Shown: positions 33,679 to 42,801, counted from the first letter of the stretch. The stretch: 53,588 nucleotides of DNA from Victivallis lenta (GCF_009695545.1 NZ_VUNS01000035.1:1-53588); one strand, 5' to 3'. Notes: generated from the letters alone by a model not told the origin. A program made the numbers and translations.

Positions 33679-33859
33679 CGTCTGCGGCGGAATGATCCAG
33701 GTTGGGGAACCGTTCCGTGCTGTGCGGGATGAGTATTCGCCTGTTGAGTATCACGAACACATCCAGTGTCCCGGCACTCCGGCTGTCGCGGTAAGCAAAC
33801 CGCCCCCGGAACCGCCGAAAATTACAGCATTCAATCACCACTGCCATTGCATGGCATAA
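33635..33859 (+). CDS. Small zinc-binding protein (74 aa)
   Basis: Start MHEKIRTANRPLVCDVCGGM with GAGGTG upstream. A CxxC pair (CDVC) and later H/C residues (YHEHIQC; FNHHCHCMA) indicate a treble-clef-like zinc site. It starts inside the previous gene in another frame. Similar short zinc proteins are common in phage replication operons; function unknown. Confidence 0.65.
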   Translation: MHEKIRTANRPLVCDVCGGMIQVGEPFRAVRDEYSPVEYHEHIQCPGTPAVAVSKPPPEPPKITAFNHHCHCMA

Positions 33860-33876
33860 CATGGAAGGAAACACAA

Positions 33877-34353
33877 ATGTCCACAATCAATTTCAACGCG
33901 AACGAAGTCGAACCATCGACCGGTTATGATCCGATTCCGGCCGGGAAATACCAGGCTGTCATCACCGAATCGGAAATGAAGCCCACTAAGACGGGAAACG
34001 GGCAGTATCTCCAGCTGGAATTCGAGATCATCGAGGGTGAATACAAGAACAGGAAGGTCTGGGCGCGGCTGAATCTGGAAAATGCGAACGCGGACGCGGT
34101 TCGGATCGCCCGGGCGGATCTCTCCGCCATCTGCCGAGCGGTGAATGTGCTTCAGCCGCGTGATTCGGTGGAACTGCACAATCTTCCGCTCACAATCACC
34201 GTGCGCTGCAAAAAGAATCAGGATGACGAGATCGTCAACGAGATCAAGGGCTACGGTCCGCGAACGTCTCTTTCCGGCGTTGCCGCAGCCAAGCCCGCGA
34301 CGCCGCCTCCGCAGAGCGGTGCGAACTCCGCGCCCCCATGGGCAAGGAAATGA
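33877..34353 (+). CDS. DUF669 protein, single-strand DNA-binding-like (158 aa)
   Basis: Start MSTINFNANEVEPSTGYDPI with AAGGAAAC upstream. The sequence IPAGKYQAVITESEMKPTKT, then GNGQYLQLEFEIIEGEYKNR and KVWARLNLENANADAVRIAR is the DUF669 pattern. These proteins are thought to serve as phage single-strand DNA-binding proteins. A proline-rich C-terminal tail ends PPWARK rather than in the usual acidic tip. It lies between the Sak4-like ATPase and RusA. Confidence 0.83.
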   Translation: MSTINFNANEVEPSTGYDPIPAGKYQAVITESEMKPTKTGNGQYLQLEFEIIEGEYKNRKVWARLNLENANADAVRIARADLSAICRAVNVLQPRDSVELHNLPLTITVRCKKNQDDEIVNEIKGYGPRTSLSGVAAAKPATPPPQSGANSAPPWARK

Positions 34354-34751
34354 CATTGGAACTGGAACTGCCGTGGCCGCCCAGCGTGAATCATTACTAT
34401 CGGCATGTCGGTCCGAGGGTGCTGATCTCCCGTGACGGGCGGAAGTTCCGGGAGCGTGTGGTTGCACGTTTCCGGCAGGATCATACACGGGGATTTGCCG
34501 GTCCGGTGGAGCTGTTCATTGAACTGTATCCGCCGGACAATCGACGCCGGGATGTGGACAACTCTCTGAAGTGTCTCCTGGACACCTTCACACATGCCGG
34601 GCTTTACAATGACGACAGTCAGATCTGCAAGCTGACCGTCATCAAACGCGAACCGATGCCTCCGGACGGAATGGCTTATATAAGGATTTCAGAATGGAAG
34701 AACGAAGACAGAACGGCGGACGACGCAGGCAAATCGTCCAGGAATTCGTGA
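34350..34751 (+). CDS. rusA: RusA-family Holliday junction resolvase (133 aa)
   Basis: Starts MTLELELPWPPSVNHYYRHV, the usual RusA opening; the ATG overlaps the upstream stop (ATGA). A start 12 bases earlier is also possible. Acidic catalytic residues are visible in PPDNRRRDVDNSLKCLLD and YNDDSQICKL. RusA cuts four-way junctions, resolving recombination and replication intermediates. It completes the exonuclease/annealase/SSB-like module. Full length. Confidence 0.92.
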   Translation: MTLELELPWPPSVNHYYRHVGPRVLISRDGRKFRERVVARFRQDHTRGFAGPVELFIELYPPDNRRRDVDNSLKCLLDTFTHAGLYNDDSQICKLTVIKREPMPPDGMAYIRISEWKNEDRTADDAGKSSRNS

Positions 34752-34921
34752 AGAACATCACCGACGATACCCGGCGACTGGTCTGTTTCCTCTATATGAA
34801 CGGCTACAAAGACGGCGCGATCCGGAAAATCCTGAAGATTGACAGACAGCGTCTCGAGCAAATCAAAACACAGCTTGCCTTTGACCTGATCAAGGCGGGC
34901 ATACGGAATTCGGAGGGCTGA
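34694..34921 (+). CDS. Small HTH protein (75 aa)
   Basis: Start MEERRQNGGRRRQIVQEFVK. The second half (LYMNGYKDGAIRKILKIDRQ, RLEQIKTQLAFDLIKAGIR) reads like a sigma region 4-type helix-turn-helix. It overlaps RusA and ends one base before the helicase start. Probably a small DNA-binding regulator of the replication operon. A short family member of this type is common in phages. Confidence 0.65.
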   Translation: MEERRQNGGRRRQIVQEFVKNITDDTRRLVCFLYMNGYKDGAIRKILKIDRQRLEQIKTQLAFDLIKAGIRNSEG

Positions 34922-34922
34922 A

Positions 34923-37712
34923 ATGATCGTTCCTCGACCGTATCAGTCCGAGGCGGTTGAGGCTGTTTACGAGCATCTCCGCACAAAAGACAACAACCCA
35001 TGCGTTGTGTTGCCCACGGGCTGTCACGCAAAAGATCACCCAATTTTGATGTATGACGGAACTGTCCGGAAAGTACAGGACATATCGGTTGGTGATATCA
35101 TCATGGGCGCAGACTCAACCCCTCGGCATGTGCTTGCTCTGGCTCGCGGACGTGAACCTATGGCACGGATTACGCCAATCAAGGGCGAACCATTTGTGGT
35201 TAATATGAATCACATTCTGTCTCTGGTCAGCACAAACGAAGGGAAAGGCGATTTCACTTGTTACCAGAAAGGGGGCGAAATTACCAACATAACTGTCCGG
35301 GAGTATCTGACAAAATCGAAATCATGGAGGCATTTGAGGAAACTCTATCGCGTTCCGGTGAACTTTTCAATCCCGAAGAACTTACCGATTCCGCCGCACA
35401 TTCTGGGATTGCTCCTCGGCGATGGGATAATGACTAACGCCATCGGATTGACCAGCGCGGAAGAGGAACTTGGTGATGAATTCAGTCGATATGCAGAAAG
35501 TATCGGCTGTTCAGTCCGTGTTACCGAAAATGACCGGAATGTGCCGACATACTATGCTGTCGTTGCAAAGGGAGCGAAAAATCCTCTCTTTGAAATACTG
35601 CACCAGCTGGGTTTGCGCGGGCATTGCGCTCATAACAAGTTCATTCCCAAGGAATATTTGACCGCTTCCCGATCCGACAGATTGCAATTGCTGGCTGGAC
35701 TTCTTGACAGTGACGGCTTTTTCGACGGTCATTGTTTGGAAATCACCACACAATCCCGGGAACTTGCCGGTGATATTGTTTTTCTTGCAAGAAGTCTTGG
35801 ATTCATGGCGAACTGTCATGAGAAATATTGCGCCTGTCAGACCGGAGCCGGTGGCTGGTACTACCGGGTGCATATTTCCGGCGATTTGTCGCCGATCCCA
35901 TGCCGTAGAAAACGGCATGTCTTTCATGTTCGCCAGCAAAAGAAAAATGTACTTCGTACAGGTTTCTCGGTAGAAATCTTATCGGAGGATGATTTTTATG
36001 GATTTGAACTGGACGGTGACCATTTGTATGTTGATGGAAACTTTGTAGTCCATCACAATACGGGCAAAAGTCTGGTTCTCGCTCAGATCGCAAAGGATTC
36101 CGTGGAAAAATGGAATGGACGCGTGCTGATCCTTGCCCATGTCAAGGAATTGCTGGAACAGAATGCCGACAAGATCCGCAAACTCTGCCCGGAGTTGAAG
36201 ATCGGCATCTATTCCGCCGGACTCAGGAGCCGCGACACCACGGAGCAGGTCATTGTCGCCGGAATTCAAAGCGTATACAACAAGGCTTGCGAGCTGGATG
36301 CCTTCGATCTTGTGGTTGTAGATGAGGCCCATGCAATCAGTAGCGAAGGAGATGGTATGTACCGAACCTTTCTGGCCGATATGAAGATCATCAACCCACA
36401 CGTCCGGGTGATCGGGCTGACGGCAACACCCTTCCGGCTCAAGGGCGGGCTCATCTGCAAGCCGGAGAACATCCTGAACGAGATCTGCTATGAAGCGGGA
36501 CTCAAGGAAATGATTCAGCAGGGGTATCTTTCCCCGCTGATTTCCCGGGCGGGCCGCGCGGAGGCGAATCTGGCAAACCTGCACATCCGTGGCGGTGAGT
36601 TCATCAGCGACGAGGTCGCCGCAGCAATGGACAACGAGGCGCTGGTGACATCCGCCTGCAGGGAGATTGTGGAACTGACCCGTGACCGCAAGTCTGTGCT
36701 GATTTTCACCGCTTCGGTGGATCATTGCAAGCATGTTGCGGAAAAAATCCAGGCGTTTTCCGGCAAGGAGTGTGCGATCGTGACCGGTGATACGTCGCCT
36801 GCCGAACGGGCTGAAATCATCGCCCGGTTCAAGGGGGAATTCATCCCGGCGGATCTTTTCGGAACACCGAAGCCCCCGCTCAAGTTTCTGGCGAACGTCA
36901 ACGTCCTTACGACTGGCTTCGATGCGCCGAACACGGATTGCGTTGTAATGCTCCGCCCGACGAATTCGCCGGGATTGCTGATTCAGTGCGCTGGACGCGG
37001 GACGCGCCTCAGTCCGGAAACCGGAAAAAGTTCGTGCCTTTTTTTGGACTACGGGGGCAACATTCTGCGGCACGGTCCGCTCGACATGATCAAGGTCAAA
37101 GAGCCCGGCTCCGGGAAAGGCGGTGATGCCCCGGCGAAGAAGTGTCCGCAATGCCTCGCGCTCATCCACGCCGGATATACGGCGTGTCCTGAATGCGGGT
37201 ATGTGTTTCCGCCGAAGGAAAACAATGACAAGATGACGCAGACGGCATCGTCCGCCGGTGTGATTTCCGGACAGGTGGATTATACCGATTACGAGGTGCT
37301 GGATGTGTATTACTGCGTCCACGAAAAACGGGGTGCCGATCCCGACGCCCCCAAAACCATGCGGGTGGATTATCAGGTCGGCTTCAACGAGTTCAAATCG
37401 GAATGGGTCTGCCCGGAACATACCGGCTATGCCCGCGGCAAGTTCGAGAAATGGTGGCACGAACGCGCCGCGCTCGGCTGCCCGATGCCGAGGAGCGCGC
37501 GGGAAGCCGTTTCGCTGGCCAACGAGGGGCTTCTGGCGGCTCCTGAGAGCATCACCGTTAAAACGATCGCGGGAGAACGTTTCGAGCGTGTAACGGGCTT
37601 CCGGTTAAAAGAGCGTCCCGTCATGCGAGAACCGGGAGAGGACCTGGAACCCGGCGAAACGTGGACATCCCCCGCACCGCCTGACGATCTTGAAGACGAT
37701 ATCCCGTTTTGA
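34923..37712 (+). CDS. SF2 DNA helicase containing an intein (929 aa precursor)
   Basis: The host protein is a superfamily II helicase: Walker A LPTG/TGKS is split by the intein after residue 33, followed by motifs Ia, II (DLVVVDEAHAISSEG), III (VIGLTATPFRLKG), IV-V (FLANVNVLTTGFDAPNTDCV) and VI (LIQCAGRGTRLSP). A four-cysteine zinc finger follows (KKCPQCLALIHAGYTACPEC). The end EDDIPF resembles tails that contact single-strand DNA-binding partners. After splicing the helicase is 583 residues. Probable role: phage DNA unwinding in replication or repair. The intein position makes helicase activity dependent on splicing. Confidence 0.92.
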   Translation: MIVPRPYQSEAVEAVYEHLRTKDNNPCVVLPTGCHAKDHPILMYDGTVRKVQDISVGDIIMGADSTPRHVLALARGREPMARITPIKGEPFVVNMNHILSLVSTNEGKGDFTCYQKGGEITNITVREYLTKSKSWRHLRKLYRVPVNFSIPKNLPIPPHILGLLLGDGIMTNAIGLTSAEEELGDEFSRYAESIGCSVRVTENDRNVPTYYAVVAKGAKNPLFEILHQLGLRGHCAHNKFIPKEYLTASRSDRLQLLAGLLDSDGFFDGHCLEITTQSRELAGDIVFLARSLGFMANCHEKYCACQTGAGGWYYRVHISGDLSPIPCRRKRHVFHVRQQKKNVLRTGFSVEILSEDDFYGFELDGDHLYVDGNFVVHHNTGKSLVLAQIAKDSVEKWNGRVLILAHVKELLEQNADKIRKLCPELKIGIYSAGLRSRDTTEQVIVAGIQSVYNKACELDAFDLVVVDEAHAISSEGDGMYRTFLADMKIINPHVRVIGLTATPFRLKGGLICKPENILNEICYEAGLKEMIQQGYLSPLISRAGRAEANLANLHIRGGEFISDEVAAAMDNEALVTSACREIVELTRDRKSVLIFTASVDHCKHVAEKIQAFSGKECAIVTGDTSPAERAEIIARFKGEFIPADLFGTPKPPLKFLANVNVLTTGFDAPNTDCVVMLRPTNSPGLLIQCAGRGTRLSPETGKSSCLFLDYGGNILRHGPLDMIKVKEPGSGKGGDAPAKKCPQCLALIHAGYTACPECGYVFPPKENNDKMTQTASSAGVISGQVDYTDYEVLDVYYCVHEKRGADPDAPKTMRVDYQVGFNEFKSEWVCPEHTGYARGKFEKWWHERAALGCPMPRSAREAVSLANEGLLAAPESITVKTIAGERFERVTGFRLKERPVMREPGEDLEPGETWTSPAPPDDLEDDIPF
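35022..36059 (+). mobile_element. Intein with LAGLIDADG homing endonuclease (346 aa)
   Basis: Begins with C34 (CHAKDHPILMYDG, splicing block A), then a block B-like FVVNMNHILSLV, and ends FVVHHN with the penultimate His and terminal Asn; the first extein residue after it is Thr (TGKS). LAGLIDADG motifs are ILGLLLGDGIMT and LLAGLLDSDGFFDG, so the homing endonuclease appears whole. It sits between G33 and T380 of the precursor, precisely in the ATP-binding loop, a favoured intein site because the target is conserved. Confidence 0.95.
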
Positions 37713-37768
37713 TTGTCGGAATATTATTTTATTCAGCTTATGGAGGTTTTACTTTTGCAGTTTTGTGC

Positions 37769-38788
37769 TTAACTATACAATGCAGTTTTGATTTGATTCC
37801 GCCATTTTTCCTTTTGTTCTTTTGGAAGAAATGAGGCATCAATCCCATTGATTGCCAGTTGAAATATTTCATTAGTCGTCAGATTCAGAGCCTGATGGAC
37901 TGCTGCCCAGTTATCACTGGCATAGCCTAGGAAATAAGCGGGATCATCCGAATTGATTGTCACACATAATCCACGGGAAAGCATTTGCTTCAGAGGATGT
38001 TCAGAGAGATTTTTGACAACATTCAAACGAAGATTGGAAATGGGACACATTGTCAGCGGGATGCGCTTTTCCACAAGGGTTTGCATCAGATCTGGATCGT
38101 GTATGGCGGCATTGCCATGATCAATACGGTCGACATTGAGTTCGACAGCCTCATGGACATATGCCGCTGGACCTTCCTCTCCAGCATGGACACAGATACG
38201 GAATCCCCGCTCTCTGCATGCATCGAAATATGGTCTGAAACGCGATGGCGGATTCCCGTTTTCTGCTCCGCCCATGCCAAAGGCAGCAATCTGATGATAC
38301 CATGGAGTCAGCTCATCCAGTGCTTGCAAAGCCTCTTCCACGGGACGAGTCCGCATTACAGTTCCCATGTAAAGGCAGGAAATACGTTCTTGCATATCAT
38401 GAACAGCACTGAAAACAGCGCGCATGATAGCATGAAGAGGCAGTTTTTCTTTTCGGAAAATTTGTGGATTGAAGAAAAATTCTGTATGGACTACCCCATC
38501 AGCAGAAGCTCTTTGAAGATAAGCATGCGTAAGATCGTAAAAGTCCTGTTCTGTGACTAGAACCTCGCACCCCTTATAATAGACGGCGAGAAAACCGGAA
38601 AGATCACGAAACTTGCACGCTTCATACAGGCACTTCGGATTTTTCCATGGCAGAGAGATATGATTTCGAGCTGCAAACTTGAAAAGCATTTCCGGTTCGA
38701 GTGTGCCTTCCAGATGAACATGCAAATCGGTTTTGGGTAATTTTACAAAATCGTAATGTTGAGTGGATTTTATTGATAACAGAGTCAT
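37769..38788 (-). CDS. Adenosine/adenine deaminase family enzyme (339 aa)
   Basis: Metal-dependent deaminase fold with all ligands: HVHLEG (two His) near residue 25, HAGEEGPAAYVHEAV (His and catalytic Glu), RIDHGNAAIHDP and TINSDDPAYFLG (Asp). The VHTEFFFNPQIF segment is like the adenine-specific (ADE) branch. It would deaminate adenine or adenosine to hypoxanthine or inosine. It is the only minus-strand gene between helicase and primase and has its own flanks; AAAGG lies about nine bases before the ATG. It is accessory cargo, perhaps serving nucleotide salvage or defence-related purine metabolism. Substrate not certain. Confidence 0.88.
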   Translation of the reverse strand: MTLLSIKSTQHYDFVKLPKTDLHVHLEGTLEPEMLFKFAARNHISLPWKNPKCLYEACKFRDLSGFLAVYYKGCEVLVTEQDFYDLTHAYLQRASADGVVHTEFFFNPQIFRKEKLPLHAIMRAVFSAVHDMQERISCLYMGTVMRTRPVEEALQALDELTPWYHQIAAFGMGGAENGNPPSRFRPYFDACRERGFRICVHAGEEGPAAYVHEAVELNVDRIDHGNAAIHDPDLMQTLVEKRIPLTMCPISNLRLNVVKNLSEHPLKQMLSRGLCVTINSDDPAYFLGYASDNWAAVHQALNLTTNEIFQLAINGIDASFLPKEQKEKWRNQIKTALYS

Positions 38789-38897
38789 ATACACATGCCT
38801 TTCCCTAATGTAATATAACTCAGGTTTTCATTTTATCCAACCTTCAACATAAGACATGAAAGGGGAAAAGACAGAGGCTTGATTTTGAGGAGAGAGC

Positions 38898-39038
38898 ATG
38901 AATGCAGCAAAGATTTTCCCGATCATCCTGATCGCACTGGACGTCGGCGCAGCGATCGTTTACGCCTGCTGCGGCGACTGGAAACACATGACATACTGGC
39001 TTGCGGCCGCCACACTGACCGCGACTGTCACATTTTAA
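38898..39038 (+). CDS. Small two-span membrane protein (46 aa)
   Basis: A 46-residue frame, start MNAAKIFPIILIALDVGAAI, then YACCGDWKHMTYWLAAATL, with two hydrophobic stretches joined by a short polar turn. AGGAG lies eight bases before the ATG. It precedes three small genes of unknown function. A membrane role is likely, but nothing more can be said. Confidence 0.6.
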   Translation: MNAAKIFPIILIALDVGAAIVYACCGDWKHMTYWLAAATLTATVTF

Positions 39039-39053
39039 CCCTGGGAGATTTCC

Positions 39054-39479
39054 ATGTCTACACGAGGACTCATTGCAATCGAGGCCGCCGACCGGAGCTG
39101 CCGCTCCATTTACGTTCACTTCGACATGTATCCTTCCGGCGCGGGTGTTTGCCTGAATGCACACTACAACACGAAAGAGCGCATCGAAGCTCTGTTTGCG
39201 CTCGGTGATCTCTCCGGCCTGGGCGGGCGTTTGTCGAACGACGATCCTGAACCCGATGCGCAGGATGTCTGCCACGCCTACCACCGGGATTATGGCGAGG
39301 AATTGTGTCCGCCCCGGGTCTGGGCTGACGCCGGTGAAATGCTCGCCCGGGCGGAGGATGCTTACTGGGCGGAATATGTGTATCTGTTCCGCGACGGCAA
39401 GTGGTATGTGAATACGGCCTACTGTCCGAAAGAGTGGCGGCTGGTCGAAGAGGTGCTCAAGGAGCGGAACAATGGCTGA
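39054..39479 (+). CDS. Conserved phage protein of unknown function (141 aa)
   Basis: Begins MSTRGLIAIEAADRSCRSIY, then VHFDMYPSGAGVCLNAHYNT, with WAEYVYLFRDGKWYVNTAYC near the end. This N-terminal signature (a short strand, then HFDGYP-like motif) recurs in small proteins of many phages with no known role. GGGAG precedes the ATG. The stop overlaps the next gene. Confidence 0.7.
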   Translation: MSTRGLIAIEAADRSCRSIYVHFDMYPSGAGVCLNAHYNTKERIEALFALGDLSGLGGRLSNDDPEPDAQDVCHAYHRDYGEELCPPRVWADAGEMLARAEDAYWAEYVYLFRDGKWYVNTAYCPKEWRLVEEVLKERNNG

Positions 39480-39792
39480 AATCGAATGGAAAATCACCGA
39501 ACAGATGCTGAGTCAGGAGCTGGTCAGCACCGATAATCGCTGGCACATTTCCAAGACGCAGAGCGGGGATGCCGACGCGGAGTTCTTTCTGACCAACTAC
39601 GACCTGCTTCTGAGTCCGCACGGGACAGGGAGGGATTACAGGGAGTGCTTTGAGTCGTTCATCGCCGATTGCGACGATTACATCCGGAAAGTCATCGCGA
39701 TTCGTGACGAGGCACGGATGCACATGGAGAAACTGCTGAAAGCTGCGGAGTCTCTTGAAAATCAGAACAGGGAGTCCTCGCATGAACATTGA
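39472..39792 (+). CDS. Unrecognised small phage protein (106 aa)
   Basis: Starts MAEIEWKITEQMLSQELVST with AAGGAG upstream. Contains a WHISKTQSGDADAEFFLTNY strand segment and a long charged helix (DCDDYIRKVIAIRDEARMHM). It overlaps both neighbours. No family recognised. Confidence 0.6.
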   Translation: MAEIEWKITEQMLSQELVSTDNRWHISKTQSGDADAEFFLTNYDLLLSPHGTGRDYRECFESFIADCDDYIRKVIAIRDEARMHMEKLLKAAESLENQNRESSHEH

Positions 39793-40057
39793 AATCGCGC
39801 TGGCGCAAATCTTTTCCGAGGTCGAGAGAGCCGAAAAACTGCATCCCGACTGGCCGACAAACCCGATTCATCAGGCGGCCATCGTAACGGAAGAAGCGGG
39901 AGAGCTTTTGCAGGCAAGCCTGAATCACAATGAACGCAGGGGATCGAAAAAGGCGATGATCACGGAAGCCATCCACACGGCGGCAAGTGTGATCCGGTTT
40001 TTGAAAAACATCAATGAGGAGTCCGATGAATCCTTTCACAACGTATCAGTTCCGTAA
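39782..40057 (+). CDS. MazG-like nucleotide pyrophosphohydrolase (91 aa)
   Basis: Start MNIEIALAQIFSEVERAEKL, then HPDWPTNPIHQAAIVTEEAG with ELLQAS: the TEEAGEL helix is the metal-binding ExxE-type motif of MazG-like folds, and the following helix has TEAIHTAASVIRFLKN. These enzymes remove non-canonical or alarmone nucleotides. Short for a full MazG but typical of phage versions. It overlaps the next gene in another frame. Confidence 0.72.
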   Translation: MNIEIALAQIFSEVERAEKLHPDWPTNPIHQAAIVTEEAGELLQASLNHNERRGSKKAMITEAIHTAASVIRFLKNINEESDESFHNVSVP

Positions 40058-40457
40058 AATGCCGGTCCGGATTGTGCGGAAGAGCGATAAAAATTACTTC
40101 GTGATCCGCGACATCTGCAACATTCTCGGCTGGAGCAATCCCAACCGGGAACTGGCAAAACACACCGAAAACGTTCCGCTTTATGAACGGATCCGGACAC
40201 CCGGCGGACTGCAGGTCGTCCGGCTTGTCCCGCGCGCGGACGTTGAGAAACTGCTTGCCGCAAACTCTGGACACAAGGCTCTGCTTCTGGAACGCTACCT
40301 GAGAAACGAAGTATTTCCCAAGCTGGACGCGGAGGAGAAGGCAGCGGCGCAGGTCAGAGCTCTGATCGTGGGATTCATTTCCACGATGCACACACTCATG
40401 ACGGAACAGTATTTCGCCGACAAATATCATGGAGAACGCAATGACCGACGCAAATGA
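40026..40457 (+). CDS. BRO-N/antirepressor-like protein (143 aa)
   Basis: Start MNPFTTYQFRKMPVRIVRKS with GAGGAG upstream. The sequence YFVIRDICNILGWSNPNREL and GGLQVVRLVPRADVEKLLAA matches the BRO N-terminal domain of phage antirepressors, which bind DNA or repressors. The usual second domain is missing; the C-terminus is a short helix. It overlaps the primase gene. Confidence 0.75.
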   Translation: MNPFTTYQFRKMPVRIVRKSDKNYFVIRDICNILGWSNPNRELAKHTENVPLYERIRTPGGLQVVRLVPRADVEKLLAANSGHKALLLERYLRNEVFPKLDAEEKAAAQVRALIVGFISTMHTLMTEQYFADKYHGERNDRRK

Positions 40458-42801
40458 AATCACCCATGCTCTGCGCCTCTGGTTTCAGGCCGGAGACGTG
40501 TTCGAGGTGCGTGTACTGGACGCGGTCAGCGCCGATTACCGGCGGGAGCATATCGAGTCCGGTTATTTCGATTACGAGCACATCTCCGCCGTCCCGGAGG
40601 CGCTGAAGCGCCTGCTCTCCTTTCGCGGAGTTTATGTCACGGTCAATCCGGTCAATCCCGATCTGCTTGCCCGCGCGGTGAACCGTCTGCGTCCGGCGGG
40701 GCGGAATCCGACGACCGCCGACACAGATATTGTCCGGCGGCGCTGGCTTCTGATTGACTGTGATCCCAGACGCGCCTCCGGCGTGTCCAGCTCGAATGCG
40801 GAACATGAATCCGCGCTGGCCAAGGCACGCGAGATCCGCGACGGGCTTTCCTCCCTTGGCTGGCCCAAGCCAGTGTTGACCGATTCTGGCAATGGGGCAC
40901 AGCTGATGTACCGGATCGACCTCCCGGCGGACGACGGCGAGCTGGTGCGCCGGGTGATCGGCGAAATCGCAAAGGCCTCGTCCGAACAGGTCGCGATCGA
41001 CACGTCGGTTCACAATCCGGCGCGGATCTGGCGGCTTCCCGGGACGATGAACTGCAAGGGCGACTCCATCCCGGAACGTCCGCACCGTATGGCCCGGATT
41101 CTGGAAGAACCGCAAGATATTGTGCCTGTATCCAAGGAGCAAATGCAGGATATTGTGTCGCATCAGAGTGAAGACACTCAAACAGACGTTCCGGATGACG
41201 AGTGGAAACACACAATGCCGGCGTTTGATCTGGACTCCTGGATCGCGCAGTACTGCCCCGAACTTGGTTCTCCGCAGCCGTGGAAGGGCGGACGCAAGTG
41301 GATCTTCCCCGTCTGCCCGTTCAACGAGGCGCATACCAACAAGTCCGCCGTTCTGATTCAGGAACCGTCCGGGGCGGTGGCATTCAAATGCCATCACAAC
41401 GGCTGTTCCGGCAATGACTGGCGCGCCTTGCGTGAACTTCGCGAACCCGGATGCTACGACCGCCGGGAGGAAGCGAACTCCGATGTGGATCTGAGCGGAA
41501 TCTTGAAGCCGAACAGGATCGAAAAGCAGGAAAAGGAGGCTCCTCTCTTTCCCAATCCCGGACCTGTGCCGGACAAGCTGTTGTCGATCCCCGGATTCAT
41601 TGATGATGTCGTCAAGCTCTCGATGCAGTCGGCTCCGTATCCGAACCGTGTTCTTTCGTTCACCGGCGCACTGGCGCTCCTGGCGTTTCTCGTCGGGCGA
41701 AAGGTGCAGGACAAGCGCGACAATCGGAGCAACATCTATCTCATCGCGCTGGCAGACAGCGGAACCGGCAAAGATCATCCGCGCAAGGTGAATTTCAATA
41801 TCGCCTTCCGCGCGGGAGTCGCCGGGGCGATCGGCGATGCCTTTGCTTCCGGAGAAGGACTGGAGGATGCCCTGTTCATGCACCCGTCCATGTTGTTTCA
41901 GGCGGATGAGTTCGACTGTATTTTCAATACTTTGAAATACAGTAAAGACAACCGGGCGGAATCCATCAACGAAAAACTGTTGAAGTTCTATGGCGCGTCC
42001 AACACCATCTATCCGCTGCGCAAAAAAGCATCAGCGAAGAAAAAAGACGGCACTGTTCATGAGATCGCGCATATTGTGAATCCGAATCTGGTTCTGCTGG
42101 GAACCGCGATTCCGCAGTATTTCTATGAATCGCTTTCCCGGCGTGTGCTTGAAAACGGGCTGGTCGCCCGGTGCATCATCGTGGAAGCGGGCAAACGTGG
42201 CGAAGCCGGGAATCCCCAGCCGATCACGCCTTCGGACTCGCTGATCCGCGCGGCAACCTACCTCGCGAATCTCGATGTGAACGGCAATCTGACAAACGAG
42301 TATCCAAAGCCGCTGATCATTACGGAAACGCCCGAGGCAACTGCCGCGCTCCGGGAAGTACAGCTCGAATGCGACCGGCGTTACAACTTCTATGAAGCAC
42401 AGAACGAAGGAGCCGCCAAGGCATTGTGGGCGCGCGCTCATGAAAAGGTGTGCAAGCTCGCCATGCTGCACGGCATCAGCGGCAATGTCTATAACCCGCT
42501 GATCACGGAGAAATCCGTGCGATGGGCGTGGAAGTTCATTGATCATCTGACGCAGCGGATGCTGTATATGGCTGACCGCTATGTCTATGAAAACATCTTC
42601 GATGAGAAATGTCAGAGAGCAATCCGCAAACTGCAGGAGCATGGCGGCCGGTTGTCGCACAGCAAACTTCTGCGGCTTTTGCACGAGTCTGCGGACTCCA
42701 TGAAGAAAATCGCAGAAACCCTGCAGGAAAAGGGCACTGTTCAGGTAGAATATGACTCTTCAGTCAGACCTGCGGCAAAAATATACCGGCTCGTGGAATG
42801 A
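40441..42801 (+). CDS. Primase-helicase replication protein (786 aa)
   Basis: N-terminal ~230 residues resemble RepB/PrimPol-type primases: RRRWLLIDCDPRRASGVSSS carries the paired acidic residues, with LTDSGNGAQLMYRIDLPADD and ARIWRLPGTMNCKGD. A zinc-binding cysteine/histidine patch lies near residue 310 (FPVCPFNEAH; KCHHNGCSGNDWRALRE). The C-terminal half is a DUF3987-like ATPase with Walker A ADSGTGKDH and acidic AMLFQADEFD-type motif. It should prime and unwind at the phage origin; an AT-rich repeat region follows directly. Start chosen at the ATG with GGAG eight bases before it. Confidence 0.85.
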   Translation: MTDANEITHALRLWFQAGDVFEVRVLDAVSADYRREHIESGYFDYEHISAVPEALKRLLSFRGVYVTVNPVNPDLLARAVNRLRPAGRNPTTADTDIVRRRWLLIDCDPRRASGVSSSNAEHESALAKAREIRDGLSSLGWPKPVLTDSGNGAQLMYRIDLPADDGELVRRVIGEIAKASSEQVAIDTSVHNPARIWRLPGTMNCKGDSIPERPHRMARILEEPQDIVPVSKEQMQDIVSHQSEDTQTDVPDDEWKHTMPAFDLDSWIAQYCPELGSPQPWKGGRKWIFPVCPFNEAHTNKSAVLIQEPSGAVAFKCHHNGCSGNDWRALRELREPGCYDRREEANSDVDLSGILKPNRIEKQEKEAPLFPNPGPVPDKLLSIPGFIDDVVKLSMQSAPYPNRVLSFTGALALLAFLVGRKVQDKRDNRSNIYLIALADSGTGKDHPRKVNFNIAFRAGVAGAIGDAFASGEGLEDALFMHPSMLFQADEFDCIFNTLKYSKDNRAESINEKLLKFYGASNTIYPLRKKASAKKKDGTVHEIAHIVNPNLVLLGTAIPQYFYESLSRRVLENGLVARCIIVEAGKRGEAGNPQPITPSDSLIRAATYLANLDVNGNLTNEYPKPLIITETPEATAALREVQLECDRRYNFYEAQNEGAAKALWARAHEKVCKLAMLHGISGNVYNPLITEKSVRWAWKFIDHLTQRMLYMADRYVYENIFDEKCQRAIRKLQEHGGRLSHSKLLRLLHESADSMKKIAETLQEKGTVQVEYDSSVRPAAKIYRLVE

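Noticed and set aside
35979-37460. 493-codon open frame opposite the helicase
   Set aside because: Antisense shadow of conserved helicase motifs; no start signal or family pattern.
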